Part shown: positions 46,701-56,830 of the stretch, in pieces
How positions within the stretch are numbered: position 1 is the first letter of the stretch
Layout of the letters: every line of letters starts with the position of its first letter
Assembly: GCA_963513935.1 (NCBI GenBank)
Contig: OY740770.1
Location: forward strand, 88,509,267 to 88,573,266
Direction of reading: 5' to 3'
Origin: Aphrophora alni
Lineage: Eukaryota > Arthropoda > Insecta > Hemiptera > Aphrophoridae
Length of the DNA: 64,000 nucleotides
Notes under the pieces: model-generated
What the model was told of the DNA's origin: nothing
Databases searched by the model: none
The model's input: only the letters and a program-made list of their open reading frames with translations
Program-made: the position numbers and the translations under genes

Positions 46701-47764
46701 CACAACATTTTTGGATTCTGTCTGCCAGAAGTATTATCCGCACTTGCATTTTCAAATGTATAATCTGCTTTCGAGCTAAACCAGCTCAAACAATTCCACT
46801 TATGGGAAATCTCCCACGTGAACGCATCACACCTACACCTCCTTTCTTAAAAACCGGTGTTGATTATGCAGGGCCTTTCTTGGTAAAAATTCATACTTTA
46901 CGTAGAGCCCAAAAGGTCAAAGTTTATTTATGTCTTTTTGTCTGTTTCGCTACTAAAGCGGTCCATTTAGAAGTCGCTATGGACTTATCTACTGAGGCAT
47001 ACATCGATGCTTTAACTAGATTCATCTCTCGCCGAGGGTTATGTTCCGATATTTACTCTGATTGTGGAACTAATTTCACGGGCGCCGCCGCAAAACTTAA
47101 CAACATTAACTCTTCATTTTGTAAACTCCATAACTTTCAAGCTGATGTCAGCACTTTCGCAACCAACCATCACATAAATTTTCATTTTTTACCGCCAGCT
47201 GCACCTCACCAAGGAGGTCTCTGGGAAAGCGCCGTCAAAAGTGCTAAACATCATCTCAAACGCATTCTCCATAATCAGTGTCTAACACTTACGGATTTTA
47301 TCACGCTTACCATAAGAGTAGAGGCCATTCTGAACTCGCGACCTCTAACTCCACTTTCTTCTGATCCCACAGAACTCGCTACGCTAACTCCAGGACATTT
47401 CCTGATAGGTCGACCTCTTCTATTGCCTCCTGAAGAAGATGTAACGCTTTTATCACCGAACCGCCTAAAGCAATGGCAACAAGTTCAACGCTATACCCAG
47501 ATGCTCTGGAAACGATGGAACGTAGAGTATCTACACACGCTTCAACAAAGGTCTAAATGGACACGTCCTTCTGACAACCTGTTAATAGGAGATCTTGTGC
47601 TCATACTAGAACCTAACACGAAACCCATGACTTGGCCGCTAGGCCGTATTCTTCACACTCATCCTGGCAAGGATGGTGTTGTCCGCGTAGTCACATTACA
47701 AACTCAGTCTGGAATTCTTTCTCGCCCAGTCACCAAAATCTTCAAGTTACCCCTTGAAGTCTAA
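43784..47764 (+). CDS. pol: BEL/Pao pol (protease, reverse transcriptase, RNase H, integrase), 1,326 codons
   Basis: This frame is open from the codon after the gag stop to TAA 47762-47764. The aspartic protease shows LLDSGSQISLI near 43976. The reverse transcriptase (about 44840-45500) has LRVVFDAS and, at 45206-45217, YVDD. RNase H starts with HGFSDAS (Asp at 45734). The integrase has an HHCC-type zinc region (about 46590-46790), then catalytic Asp in GVDYAGPF (46862), Asp in YSDCGTNF (47060) and Glu in LWESAVKSA (47225), and a C-terminal GRILHTHPGKDGVVRVVTL block. All hallmark residues are intact. The first ATG in this frame lies downstream of the protease DSG, so independent initiation would lose the protease. 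Expression as a fusion with gag is more plausible. Confidence 0.95.
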   Translation, partial: LSKNKQTHFSPQSKHNLQPVNKTPNYYSISHQASVPFNNDGLFTILSTAKIYLTCNTNKSLVVTALLDSGSQISLITTDCANRLGLYIKPSSMQLNGISNVSTTIRGFAKLNISTLSGYTLKHNHNVIVLDKIACNLPKWKNTSHLRSKLKNLKLADPRFNNPDKIDFLLGADLYANVITGHKIHLGHNLPIAIGTIFGYTLIGSIKTTLLNKAPLSLLVTQDLDLSNILQQFWTIEEPPVITKTSVDDLECENHYISTISRNKNGRYTASLPFKSNPLLLGNSFDQAKRRFFALEKTLNSNHELKIAYTDFMNDYIKSGHMTLIDDSVLTSPNYFLPHHAVHKEQSSTTKLRVVFDASTKTSNGISLNETLHCGPKLQNDISDVIFQFRRYNIVFSCDIRQMYRQIQISPTDQNYQLILWREKSDLPLAIYKLTTVTYGVKSAPYLAIRTLNQLAEDEGPNFPLASQVIKHNIYVDDIVTGACDIPNALNLQQELISLLDKGQFQLRKWSSNAPELLNAVPAPDRESPLYFRSPDQPLFSILGIKWLPISDEFSYEMDIPNHAFTKRSVLSIIARIYDPCGWLTPITFYAKCLLQRLWTMGLSWDDPLPDNIGQEWQAFTIDVHSLSSIRIPRCLQLSNALDVQLHGFSDASEQGYSAVVYLRTTDANNIIKTIILIAKSKVAPLKRISLPRLELCGAHLLAKLMHCCINLVQPHHHISVTRCWTDSSVTLAWIQTSSYKLKVYVANRVSQIQDWVSPEHWSHVPSCYNPADCATRNISPSALINHPLWWSGPTWLTSSTHEWPKSLLPVMDTLPERCSNPLHIGIVSTTTEWDLLTHYSNWTTTKRILAYVIRFINNCKDKIKNTKPLTVQELKTAEIKIIKLVQHHNFSDEIQLLKNHKSCTMKLQRLSPFLDTNQILRVGGRLPQSSLNYHAMHPVILPKKHHITTIIIQYYHITHLHAGPQLLQSLISQHFWILSARSIIRTCIFKCIICFRAKPAQTIPLMGNLPRERITPTPPFLKTGVDYAGPFLVKIHTLRRAQKVKVYLCLFVCFATKAVHLEVAMDLSTEAYIDALTRFISRRGLCSDIYSDCGTNFTGAAAKLNNINSSFCKLHNFQADVSTFATNHHINFHFLPPAAPHQGGLWESAVKSAKHHLKRILHNQCLTLTDFITLTIRVEAILNSRPLTPLSSDPTELATLTPGHFLIGRPLLLPPEEDVTLLSPNRLKQWQQVQRYTQMLWKRWNVEYLHTLQQRSKWTRPSDNLLIGDLVLILEPNTKPMTWPLGRILHTHPGKDGVVRVVTLQTQSGILSRPVTKIFKLPLEV

Positions 47765-47939
47765 ATCTATTTCATTTTAATTTTTCTTACTTTTCAAAAT
47801 TAGATTAAGTATGGACATAGTTGCACCCATCTTCCTACCGCATACTCTTCGGGTACCTTATAACTCCCAGTCCTTCTCGCACTCACATACCTTTCCTCAT
47901 GTCAATACTTGTTGAAACATTGTTTCAAGGGCGCCGCTA
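47765..47939 (+). other. BEL/Pao 3' internal region and polypurine tract
   Basis: A 175-bp non-coding segment between pol and the LTR, too short for an envelope gene. The short purine stretch CAAGGG near 47927 just upstream of the LTR is the likely plus-strand primer, though it is weak. Confidence 0.6.
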
Positions 47940-48508
47940 TGTATAGTACTTCCGGACCTTTGGATTGGTCGTTGGCTTCTAGCGACAAACCACGACACGT
48001 CCGATTGATGTCGGGAGCGAACTAGAAAAAAGTAGTATGACTAGAGTTGTTACACCAGACGAGTCTAAAAGAGACAACACGTGGATTTTTCGCTCCGCAA
48101 TTCCTTTCGTTTTTTTCCCCGCTAATTAACGCAGCAGTTTACTTTTAATTTAAATAAATATCACTTAATTCTTTTTCTATGTTATGTTACCTTTTATAAA
48201 ATATTCATCTTTGTGAAAGTATTAATTGTATTGTATGTGTAATATGGAAACTATATTATTTGTGTGAACTGTGCTTTATTATACAATATATGGTTACAAG
48301 TATCGGCCAAGAACAGTTGAAGTGCTATACAACGCCTCCCATGGACATTGGACACCGTGAGTACTCTAACATACAATTATTCTGTAGCTTAGATGAATAT
48401 TAAAATTTCTTGTTATTTGCTTTCTCATTAAAAGCAGTGGTCCTCCGAGCCTATGTAAAACCCAATTTTTTTTATTACATTACCGAATATTACATAAATT
48501 TGTGAACA
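47940..48508 (+). repeat. BEL/Pao 3' LTR, 569 bp
   Basis: It starts TGTATAGTACTTCCGG and ends TTTGTGAACA, followed by the GATAT target duplicate. It is identical to the 5' LTR except at two positions, and carries the primer-site-like word too. Confidence 0.97.
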
Positions 48509-48513
48509 GATAT

Positions 48514-49443
48514 TGTGATATTCAAATATGATTCAGTGCTGTTATATTTTAGCAGATAACGCTCAAATTGACTTTTTCTTAAAATAAAAACTAATAATTT
48601 TGATTTGTTTAGTAGTTGGTTATGTATATGGATAAAACTTTTCTGTTTTTTCAGTTTTTTTATTCTTGACTTTATTCTTTATTGACATACAATGTCACAG
48701 CAGTGACTTTGTTGTCGGACAAATCTTTTCAGTTTAAGTATTCACAAGTATTATATTATTCATGACACACCATTTTCAATATTCCCATTATTCCATTCGT
48801 TGAATTCAATTAAAAATTGAAATCTGTTTAACTAACAAAAGAAATTCACTAACAAAGCATTAACTAATTATTAATTGATTTATTTGTCAGTCTCAAGTAT
48901 CCATTTGTAATCAATTACTTCAATAAAATTTTATAGTATTAGTAGTTTTGCTTGTGTTTAAATAAAATCTGTACTAATGTATGATTTTATTAGTCCCATC
49001 ATATTTATACCTTCCTCATTACTAATAAAGGTAGTTATGATTACGGAATGGACAAATGCTCTATAGTGTGGTTGTTAGTGTGTGAAGTGCGTCTGTAGCT
49101 CGGATCTACCTGCGAGGGACCCGACCCATGCACGCTCACCACTGTCCTAATTGCCTAAAAGCTCTAATCCTCTCCACAACCAAGAAATATTATACCTTTG
49201 TATGATACTTCAAAAACTTAATTTATTTCAGGTTAAATATACGGTACAATGGCTTGTTTTAACAAAATTACTGTTAAATTTCATGAAAAATGAGTTCAAA
49301 CACAAAATTATTATGAAAATATATAGTTTATTGGATGAGGATGATAAAAAGACAGATTGGTCAGCAACGATTTATTAAAGAATAAAGTGAGAATAAAGTG
49401 TTTTGTAACATATACAATACACAAAATAATATTTATTTACAAA
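48514..49443. other. Intergenic, nothing firm
   Basis: Mostly AT-rich. A GC-richer patch at about 49080-49135 (CTGTAGCTCGGATCTACCTG) was considered as a SINE head, but no clear A box and B box were seen. Confidence 0.45.
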
Positions 49444-51142
49444 ACGTGCAACTGAAAACTATAAACCATACGTGTTTAAGTAGGATGGAGTGGGGACCTA
49501 CTGCTATTTCTAGTCTTAAGGGCGAAAACAAATACTAGCCCACTGAAATAAACATAAATAATTTTTAAAAATCTGAAAGAAAGGCGACAAGAAGCAAGGA
49601 GCAATCAACTAGAAAGAGAGAGAAACCAACAGCGAGACTGGCTAGTGTTATCCAAGACCTAGAATGCTGTAGATGTTTTTGGATTTATATCAATACAGTG
49701 TTCCAGTTGAAATTACGAGTTCCGCAAAAAAAGGAAAATAGTTCTTAGTCAAGAACCATGGTAGCTTGTGTAATGAACAATTTTGAAAAAGAAAAGAGTA
49801 ACGAAGGACCAATCTTAGACGTAAAAAATGCTTTACGGCGTACCGCCGGTGCTTGTATCATATCTTTATGTCTTATACAAAAAAATATAATCAGAGATTT
49901 GTGACGTTATGATACTTAATTCTGAGAAAATCTGGAAGATCATTAGGAGGTTGAACTGAGTGAGTCGAATTGAAACAATCAACTAGTTCTTCATACACAA
50001 AAAATGAAGAAAAAAAGCCTGTAAAAGAGACAAACTTCAATGATTTCGATAAAGCTGCTGTTCGAAGCCATATTCTTCCCTACTACAAACGTAAAGAAGT
50101 GTTAACCAAACGAAAGTTGTAAATTTCTTTACGGAAGTCAGGGTTATTTTTCGGTGGGTTTTCATTAGTCAGAACAATAGTACTGAATCTGGGGTTTACA
50201 TATAAAAAATTTAACAAAAGAAAAGTCTTAGTAGAAAAACCAACTGTAGCTTTAGGAAGATGTAGGATCCTTTGTAAAATTCACAATGTGGATCTAAAGA
50301 AGACCATGTTTTTTAGATGAAACGTGGTTGAATAGCAATGAAAGCAAAGACCATGATTGGGCAGATGATTCTGTTAAGGGTAGTCTGGAAACGCCATTAG
50401 GGAAAGGAAAACTCTCAATAATCTGCCTCGCAGGAGGCGAAGGAGGATGGATAAAAGGTTCTCCTTTAATTTTTGAATAAAAAAAGATGGTAGACTAGCA
50501 TTAGGAGATGAATTCCAAAGTATTTCAAGGGTAGATTTTTCAAACTCTTATACCTCGAGGATCGAAAATCATCATGGACAATCCACCGTACCACTCAAGA
50601 GTTAAGGATAAGACACCCACTTCATCTTCGATACAAGAAAGTATGATAAAGTGGTTTGAAGGTCGTGGTATTCCTTTCTCATTGATCCGCCTATCACCGT
50701 GCCATTACTACCCTATTGAAATGGTGTTGTCTACTTGAAAAGACATGTAGAGAACGGAATACAACCTTTAAAGTTCACAATGTCAAGGACTTGTTTTTTG
50801 GAGCTGTACACATGGCAAAGCCAGTGCACTGGATAAAGTATGTGGATCATGTGAAGAAACTGCTGGATGAAGACTAGGAAAAAAAGGACTTGATGAACAA
50901 AGTGTCCAGGAATTCCTCATAAATTTGACACCAGGAGAAAGTGATGAAAGTGACAGTAATGACATTGACAGTGACTCCTCTTTTGTAAATTTGTTTTCAT
51001 TTGTTCACTTAAACAGAGAGAATTTTGGAGTTTTTCAAAATATGCATTTAAACGTTATAAAATGGGAGAGAGTATGTGTCAGTTTTATGATATCATTTAT
51101 TTATTTTTAAATATGTATGGTTTAAAGTTTTCAGTTGCACGT
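49444..51142 (+). mobile_element. Decayed DDE transposon, 1.7 kb, with about 35-bp inverted ends
   Basis: The left end starts ACGTGCAACTGAAAACTATA (49444). The right end, reverse-complemented from 51142, starts ACGTGCAACTGAAAACTTTA. The match extends about 35 bp with few differences (one T/A, two in CATACGTG against CATACATA). Between them lies a plus-strand transposase pseudogene. TA follows the right end one base in, but the left flank reads AA, so the target duplication is unclear. Intact length with decayed coding implies an old insertion. Confidence 0.85.
49990..50900 (+). pseudogene. DDE transposase (IS630/Tc1-mariner superfamily, DDE_3-like), broken
   Basis: Plus-strand frames give FNDFDKAAVRSHILPYYKRK (about 50040-50100), LGFTYKKFNKRKVLVEKP (about 50185-50245), LDETWLNSNESKDHDWADD (from 50312), GKGKLSIICLAGGEGGWIKG (about 50405-50460), IIMDNPPYHSRVKDKTPTSS (from about 50568) and an IRLSPCHYYPIEMV block (about 50685-50730). 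The candidate catalytic residues are Asp 50315, Asp 50577 and Glu 50718. Several frameshifts and a stop after IKGSPLIFE break it. The motif set is that of the large insect transposase group annotated as DDE superfamily endonuclease, not classical mariner. An acidic Ser/Asp-rich tail follows to about 50990. Confidence 0.8.
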
Positions 51143-53018
51143 ATTATATTCCGAATTCACTAATATTTGACATGTAACAAATGGTCATTCAACAAAAAAC
51201 ATGTGTATTTAATTTAAAACTGTATTTAGTAAATATAGTGCACCAACATTCACATATGATGTAATATGCAGAAGCAGGAAACCATTTCAGGGACTTTGAC
51301 AACCACTTCCACGTTCCTAAGTGAAGCCTCCATTCAATACGTTCATGTTAGTACCTTGTTCCTTAAGGGTGTCTCAGTTGTTCTTATTTTTAATAAAAAC
51401 TTGTTTGTCGCTTTACGTGGCGTAACGCTAGAGAATTCCTTTAGAAATACTGATATACAAAAACAATATAAAAAAGGTCAGTTTTTAGGTTTTAAATTCG
51501 TAAACTGAAGGTATACAAAACTTCTTTTTTTTTTTTAATCAGTGAGCCTAAAATAGAGTTGCAAATATATAGATGACTAATTTTTTGTTATCATCATACA
51601 TTCTTTATACGATGCTCATCTTATCATGGTGTAAAGTAAAACTCATTATATATTTTTAATAAAATGATTACTCTCCTCTCCACCCAAACAATGATAGAAG
51701 CAATAACATTTTAAACCTTACTTTATAATGAATCTGAGACGTTAAAGCATGAAGTAAGTTAATTTCTGCAACTAATGAAAATGTATTTGAAGTCAACAAT
51801 TATGTGAACAGAAGTACCCGTGTCAGAAATTAAGAACTTTTAAACAATTAATGGAGAAGTTAACTTTTGTGCTACAAAGTTGGAGCATTGATTACTTGAC
51901 TTAAATATTTTCCATTACTTGTTTCTAAGTTTTAAAAGGAACAAAAATTTGTTTTATCGAATTTTTTTTTATGTTATAGTTCCTGTGTTATTACTCGTGT
52001 GATCCTCATTGGTAATTACAAATATCTAGGAATGTACCATGCTCTTACTTCCACACATCAAATCATAACAAAACAAAAAGTATTTATTAATATTTAAAAA
52101 CTGACCATAGCGATTTCTATAAAATGTTGAAGAAATATAAACGTTTAATTCACAAACCAATGGGTCCAGTAGAATGGTAAGGAAAATTATTGTTTGCCAG
52201 TAAATTAAAAACAAAACTTACTGTTATGATTGTGAAATTTATTTTGAAGTTTTTCATCTACTTGCTTTATTAAGTAATTAAAGGACTATTTTGCCTCTAG
52301 AAAAGCAGTGTAATTGTTTAAATTATGGTCTCTAGTAAGGACTATTTGTATTATATATAAGAATTTTAAAATATGAGTTTTATAGTTTTGAAAAAATATT
52401 TTGTTTCGAATGTGATGATCATTTGATTTTTGTCATGTCTTAAAGTGGCATTTGAATAATATTTTATCTAAATTATTAGAGCCGATCTTTTGAAAAAAAA
52501 AAATGAAAAAAGAAAACCAGAATTTTGAGCAGTATATCTGACTTTTTTCTTTTTATAGAAATTGAAATTAAGTGCCACTCAAAATATGTTATATACGAAA
52601 TTTGAGTATAATCAAAAAACCCCGTATGGACAATAAACAAACTGTCGCAATTCCCAAAATTACTGTTTTTCTCAGGTGATCACAAAAGGATATTAATTTA
52701 TTTTACTTAACACAAACCTTTCGCTATACTAACATAATATGTGTGAACGTAACACAAAAATGATTGACCTATCTCGTACAAATTTTGGATACAATACAAA
52801 CATTAATGACTCAAAACAGTGTTAAAACTCCATTTAGAAGAAAATAATTACTCCAAACACATAAATTTACCACACCATCTTTTGATTAACAATTACCTAC
52901 AAATCGATTTTTTGACCATAACAAAATGTTCCCTATACTGTATAACTTAAGATGTCATTTACAATCATGTCAAACGAAATCATATGCAACAGACATATTA
53001 GATTTTGTTTTACATATG

Positions 53019-53052
<34 letters not shown>

Positions 53053-54542
53053 TAAACATACAAGTTTCGTGGCTGAATAATGAAAACTAGATGTATTAAA
53101 AAAATTTCACATAAATAAATTGATAGGAACAAGTTGGATATTTATTTAGTTGATTGATAGCGCTCCCTAGGGGAAACTCTGAAATTGGCCATGCTATGTT
53201 TTAATGAAATAAATTGAAAAATTCATTGAATAAATTGAAATAAATGGCAACACTATTGCCATTTAATGTTAGGTTCAGCTGGTGAAGGCTTAATTTTTTC
53301 AAATTTGAATTATGTTGATACTTTAATTAATTATGACAATAGAACTAGATAAAAAACTATGTACAGCTTGCTCAAAATGATTGCTTACTTTAAATTTTAT
53401 ATTTAAAACTTGAAGGTCATGTTTTAAAATACTCTAAACAAATTTCTGCTTTATAACTTAATACTTTTTAAAGTTATCATATTTTATTATTGTATGCTGG
53501 GGATGTTGACTTAGTCACTGAAACTTCTTTCTTGTATTTGTGTAACACAAATAATATGATTTTGTGTGGAAAATTGTGTTTTCATTCACTTTACAAAGGT
53601 TTTTATTAATTTCAAATGTCAATTCTAGAGATACAAAATGACGATTCTCTTTATTACTTATACCACAGCATACACTGTATGTTTAAACAAAAATATAATC
53701 ATCTCTTTCAATCGAAGAATGCAGTTTGAGCCTTTATCCTTTGGGTACATTTTGTCTAACCTTTATAGTTGGTTATTTGTCTAACATTGGTAGGAGGAAG
53801 AGGGGGTTTAGAGTAAAGGATCCTTGGATTCCTTGAGATTCAAAATGAGTGACTCAATGTGAATGAGTGGAGGAATATTAGAAATATTAGTCTGCAAAGA
53901 AAATCATAGAATTAGGATTTTGGTTTTATTTCGTAAATATTTTAGTTAAGGAAGTAGCATATTTTTTACTGCCATTAAGACTTAAAACTGGCAACAAGTT
54001 TGGTGAAGAGCCAGAAACCTTTAATAATAGTAGAAAATAAAGGATTCTTAGAGTATTACATTTGTTCGGTTGGTGAGAGCCTGGTGAAGATATAAATATC
54101 AATTTACTAATTTATACGGAGACATAAACCACCATTTTGAAATAGAACAAAGTGAAATTATGATTTTTTAAATATACGCACTTTAGAGAAGAAGTTACAA
54201 TACCTTGTATTTCAGAAATAGTGAAATGGTGTAATGTCATTAAGACCAAATTTTTTTCAACAATTCTGAGATATAAGTTTTATATTTTAAAACAATACAC
54301 ATGTTTTGAGCCTACTTGGTTAGGACTCTCACTTTCAAAATGGAGGGGTGTGTGTGAGTGAGAATAGCAACTATTGTTTGTCTAGAAAGAGGTCAAGGGA
54401 GTCATCATTTCAAATGTAATTTAATGGCATAACCAACTGTAGAAACAAATTGCTGATCCAATCACATTGATTTTGAAATTTTCTATGAGTCAAAAGTAAT
54501 GTCCATTCTCACTAATTTCTGAAAAACAAATCATTATCTGAA
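51143..54542. other. Intergenic AT-rich DNA, nothing recognised
   Basis: No transposon or gene motif was recognised. A run of about 27 A lies at 53020-53047. Small open frames (51266-51508, 52026-52214) lack domains. Confidence 0.5.
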
Positions 54543-55540
54543 AAATTTGTGTGTTGGATTTTCTCAAAGCTTATTTACGTAAAATGTATCTGCAGTCATT
54601 CAAAATAAGAAAAAAATCATAAGAGTTATTTTATATTTGTTCAAAATATAACAATTTTGATCCTATTTTATGCTTTAAATCTGACCCTAAGGTTCTAAGG
54701 AAAACGTATTTATCTCTATGTCTAATCAATAGTGGCTTGGTACATTTATGTTGAAAGAAACAAACATATAATACTAACTACACGTATTCTAAGGAGGTGT
54801 TATAAAAGGTCTAATTTTCATAAATTATTATTTGTAAAATATGAAGATTATAAAAAACAAGAAAGTATAAATAAGGAATGAAAATATGAAGTATGTACGA
54901 GGACGAAATTTACTAGATTCCATTGTCGACAGGTGCGATGTGACTGAAAGGTGAATTTCCTCCCTTACCAAATACGAAAGAAATTTAGAGTCCATCATAA
55001 ACAACATCGAGTGTTGCAATGACCAAATTTACACATTAATTTATTTAATAGAACTGGAATTAGAAATTACGAATTTAGTTCGAAATAATATCATCCATAC
55101 GTATTTGGAGATAAAATAACGTTTGGTTTGTGCAAACAATGGCAACAACTTTTAGATAAACATAAGTAATCTACTATTGCCTCTGTCTTCCTCTTGCAAA
55201 CTATTACTGCTTTAGAAATCCACTGGAGGAATAAACGAACTTTAAGTGACTTGCTAAAGAGGAAACGTTGTGTGAACAAGTGACTAAAGTTTGAACTTTT
55301 AAAAGTTTAATTGACAAGTTAAGTTTTGTAGAAGTCTTGTTGAGACCGAAACTATTGGCTGTCTATAATGGAACATTTGTCTTACTTGTACTAATCAATT
55401 GACAAAGAAATATAAATGTAGCTGATTACATGACACTGATTTGCTATGACAACATTTTCAAATTTATTTTTATTTGTGTGACATATGATCTTTATTATTC
55501 GTATGATCTCTTTATTTGGTATTAATATACAGCACCAACA
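54543..55540. repeat. Unidentified ~1-kb repeat, copy A
   Basis: This is collinear with 62326-63290. Shared blocks include TTTAAATCTGACCCTAAGGT, TATGTCTAATCAATAGTGGC, GATGTGACTGAAA, TAGAAATCCACTGGAGGAAT and AAGTGACTTGCTAAAGAGGA, AATTGACAAGTTAAGTTTTG and TTATTTGGTATTAAT. Rough identity by eye is about 75 percent with indels. Neither copy keeps an open frame. No TE family was recognised. Confidence 0.8.
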
Positions 55541-56224
55541 AGAGTATTTCATTCGAAAGGAAATACTCCAGTGCTTAATTCACAGCTTAAAAATATATGT
55601 ATGCGGTTTGCACTACTCTGGTTTGAAGTTGTACATCAAAATGTACCGATATTTGAAAAAGGGAATTTACTGCAGAGGAAAATTTTGCAGAGTAATATGG
55701 CCACCAATTTATTCTATTATAGAATACCCGGATATATACAAATATCTATGTAAAAATATTGGTAAGTTAAATTAGTGTACAATCTATATAAATTGTTTAA
55801 ATTATGACAATTTAAAATGTACTGCAGCCTTACTGGATATGCATAGTTAAAATAGGCTATAACTACAATATAAAACCAATTTTTAATTATTATGTGAAAG
55901 GAAAAAACTGATTTTTTTCCTACGCAATTTCCGTCGTCTTCATAGATTGTATAGTAATTTCCAGAAAAAAATAGAATATTCATAAATACCAAAATGGCTT
56001 CACTTTTTAATGTATTAGGTGAAATAAAAAAATGAAAATGAAGGAATAACATTATCTACATTTCCGTTTATTTTAATAATTAAAACAAGTATGTTTTGTT
56101 ATTTTTACTTTAATAATGATTTTTTAAATAAACCGAAATACTAGTATAAATATTTTTTATTTTTATTTCCTTGTTTTATAACTAAGTTAATGTTCCAGCA
56201 TAATATGTATTATACAAATAAATA
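55541..56224. other. Intergenic AT-rich DNA, nothing recognised
   Basis: Overlapping short open frames only (for example 55485-55775 and 55717-56052). No domain. Confidence 0.45.
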
Positions 56225-56302
56225 AACACACACACACACGCACACGCGCGCACACACACACACATACACATACACATACACACACACATATATATATATA
56301 TA
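56225..56302. repeat. (CA)n/(TA)n compound microsatellite
   Basis: Mostly CA units with CG and CATA interruptions, ending in TATATA. Confidence 0.95.
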
Positions 56303-56599
56303 ATCTTTTTTTGATTCCAATAAAATATAATTCAGTTAATGATATTTGATTAGACGATGAAATAATAACTCTGCCAAGTGGAATTTTATTAAAATTTTGC
56401 ATGTAAGTTTTACTATGTGCTGATTGAAAAAAATGTTGCACAAATTAAAAATGACCATCGTATAAAATATTTTTCAGTAGTTTCTCAGTTTCTAAGTCTA
56501 TTATAACTCATTTTATGCAACTTGATGTTCTACATAGCCTAATAATAAAGTCGATGTCGACAAGTAAGTGGATTAGATTGATTGGGCATATTGATTCGA

Positions 56600-56830
56600 G
56601 ACCTCTGTACGTCAAACTTGGCTTATTGTGGTCCCCAGTAGACCCAAAATGACAAGCCAGTTTTTTAACTCAGCAGCTTTTGTCGAATACTAGGATCTGA
56701 ATCCTCCTCTGATTGAGATGCTCCATGGGATTTCTTTTCTTAGTATTCAGACTCTCACAATCCAGAACAATATGTCTTCGCAGTCACATCGGACTGTTCG
56801 CATGACTTACAAAGGGCGTATGTTACGAAT
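56600..56830 (-). pseudogene. Decayed LINE ORF2 3' end (zinc-knuckle-like C-terminus)
   Basis: The minus strand reads PLCKSCEQSDVTAKTYCSGL (about 56818-56760). After a stop come an HGASQSEEDSDPSIRQKLLS block and a TGLSFW block. Jockey- and R1-like LINEs end with a C-x2-C ... ETAEH ... C segment, a short linker and an L-x-F-I-x-x-x-G-L tail, which this resembles. Only this fragment is visible, and the clade is uncertain. Confidence 0.4.

Larger units (their letters stand above)
41433..48508 (+). mobile_element. BEL/Pao LTR retrotransposon, full length, recent
   Basis: The element is 7,076 bp between GATAT target duplications (41428-41432 and 48509-48513), a 5-bp duplication typical of BEL/Pao. 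Both LTRs are 569 bp, begin TG and end CA, and differ at only two positions, so the insertion is young. Internally it has a primer-binding site at 42005, gag (42497-43783) and pol in the same frame to 47764, in the order protease, reverse transcriptase, RNase H, integrase. Apart from the single TGA between gag and pol I see no frameshift or stop. No envelope gene is present, because only 175 bp separate pol from the 3' LTR. Confidence 0.97.

Noticed and set aside
49080..49140. Possible tRNA-derived SINE head
   Set aside because: No convincing A and B box pair and no tRNA fold seen by eye.
56187..56441. 84-codon minus-strand frame with a Cys-Val run
   Set aside because: Translation of the CA microsatellite.
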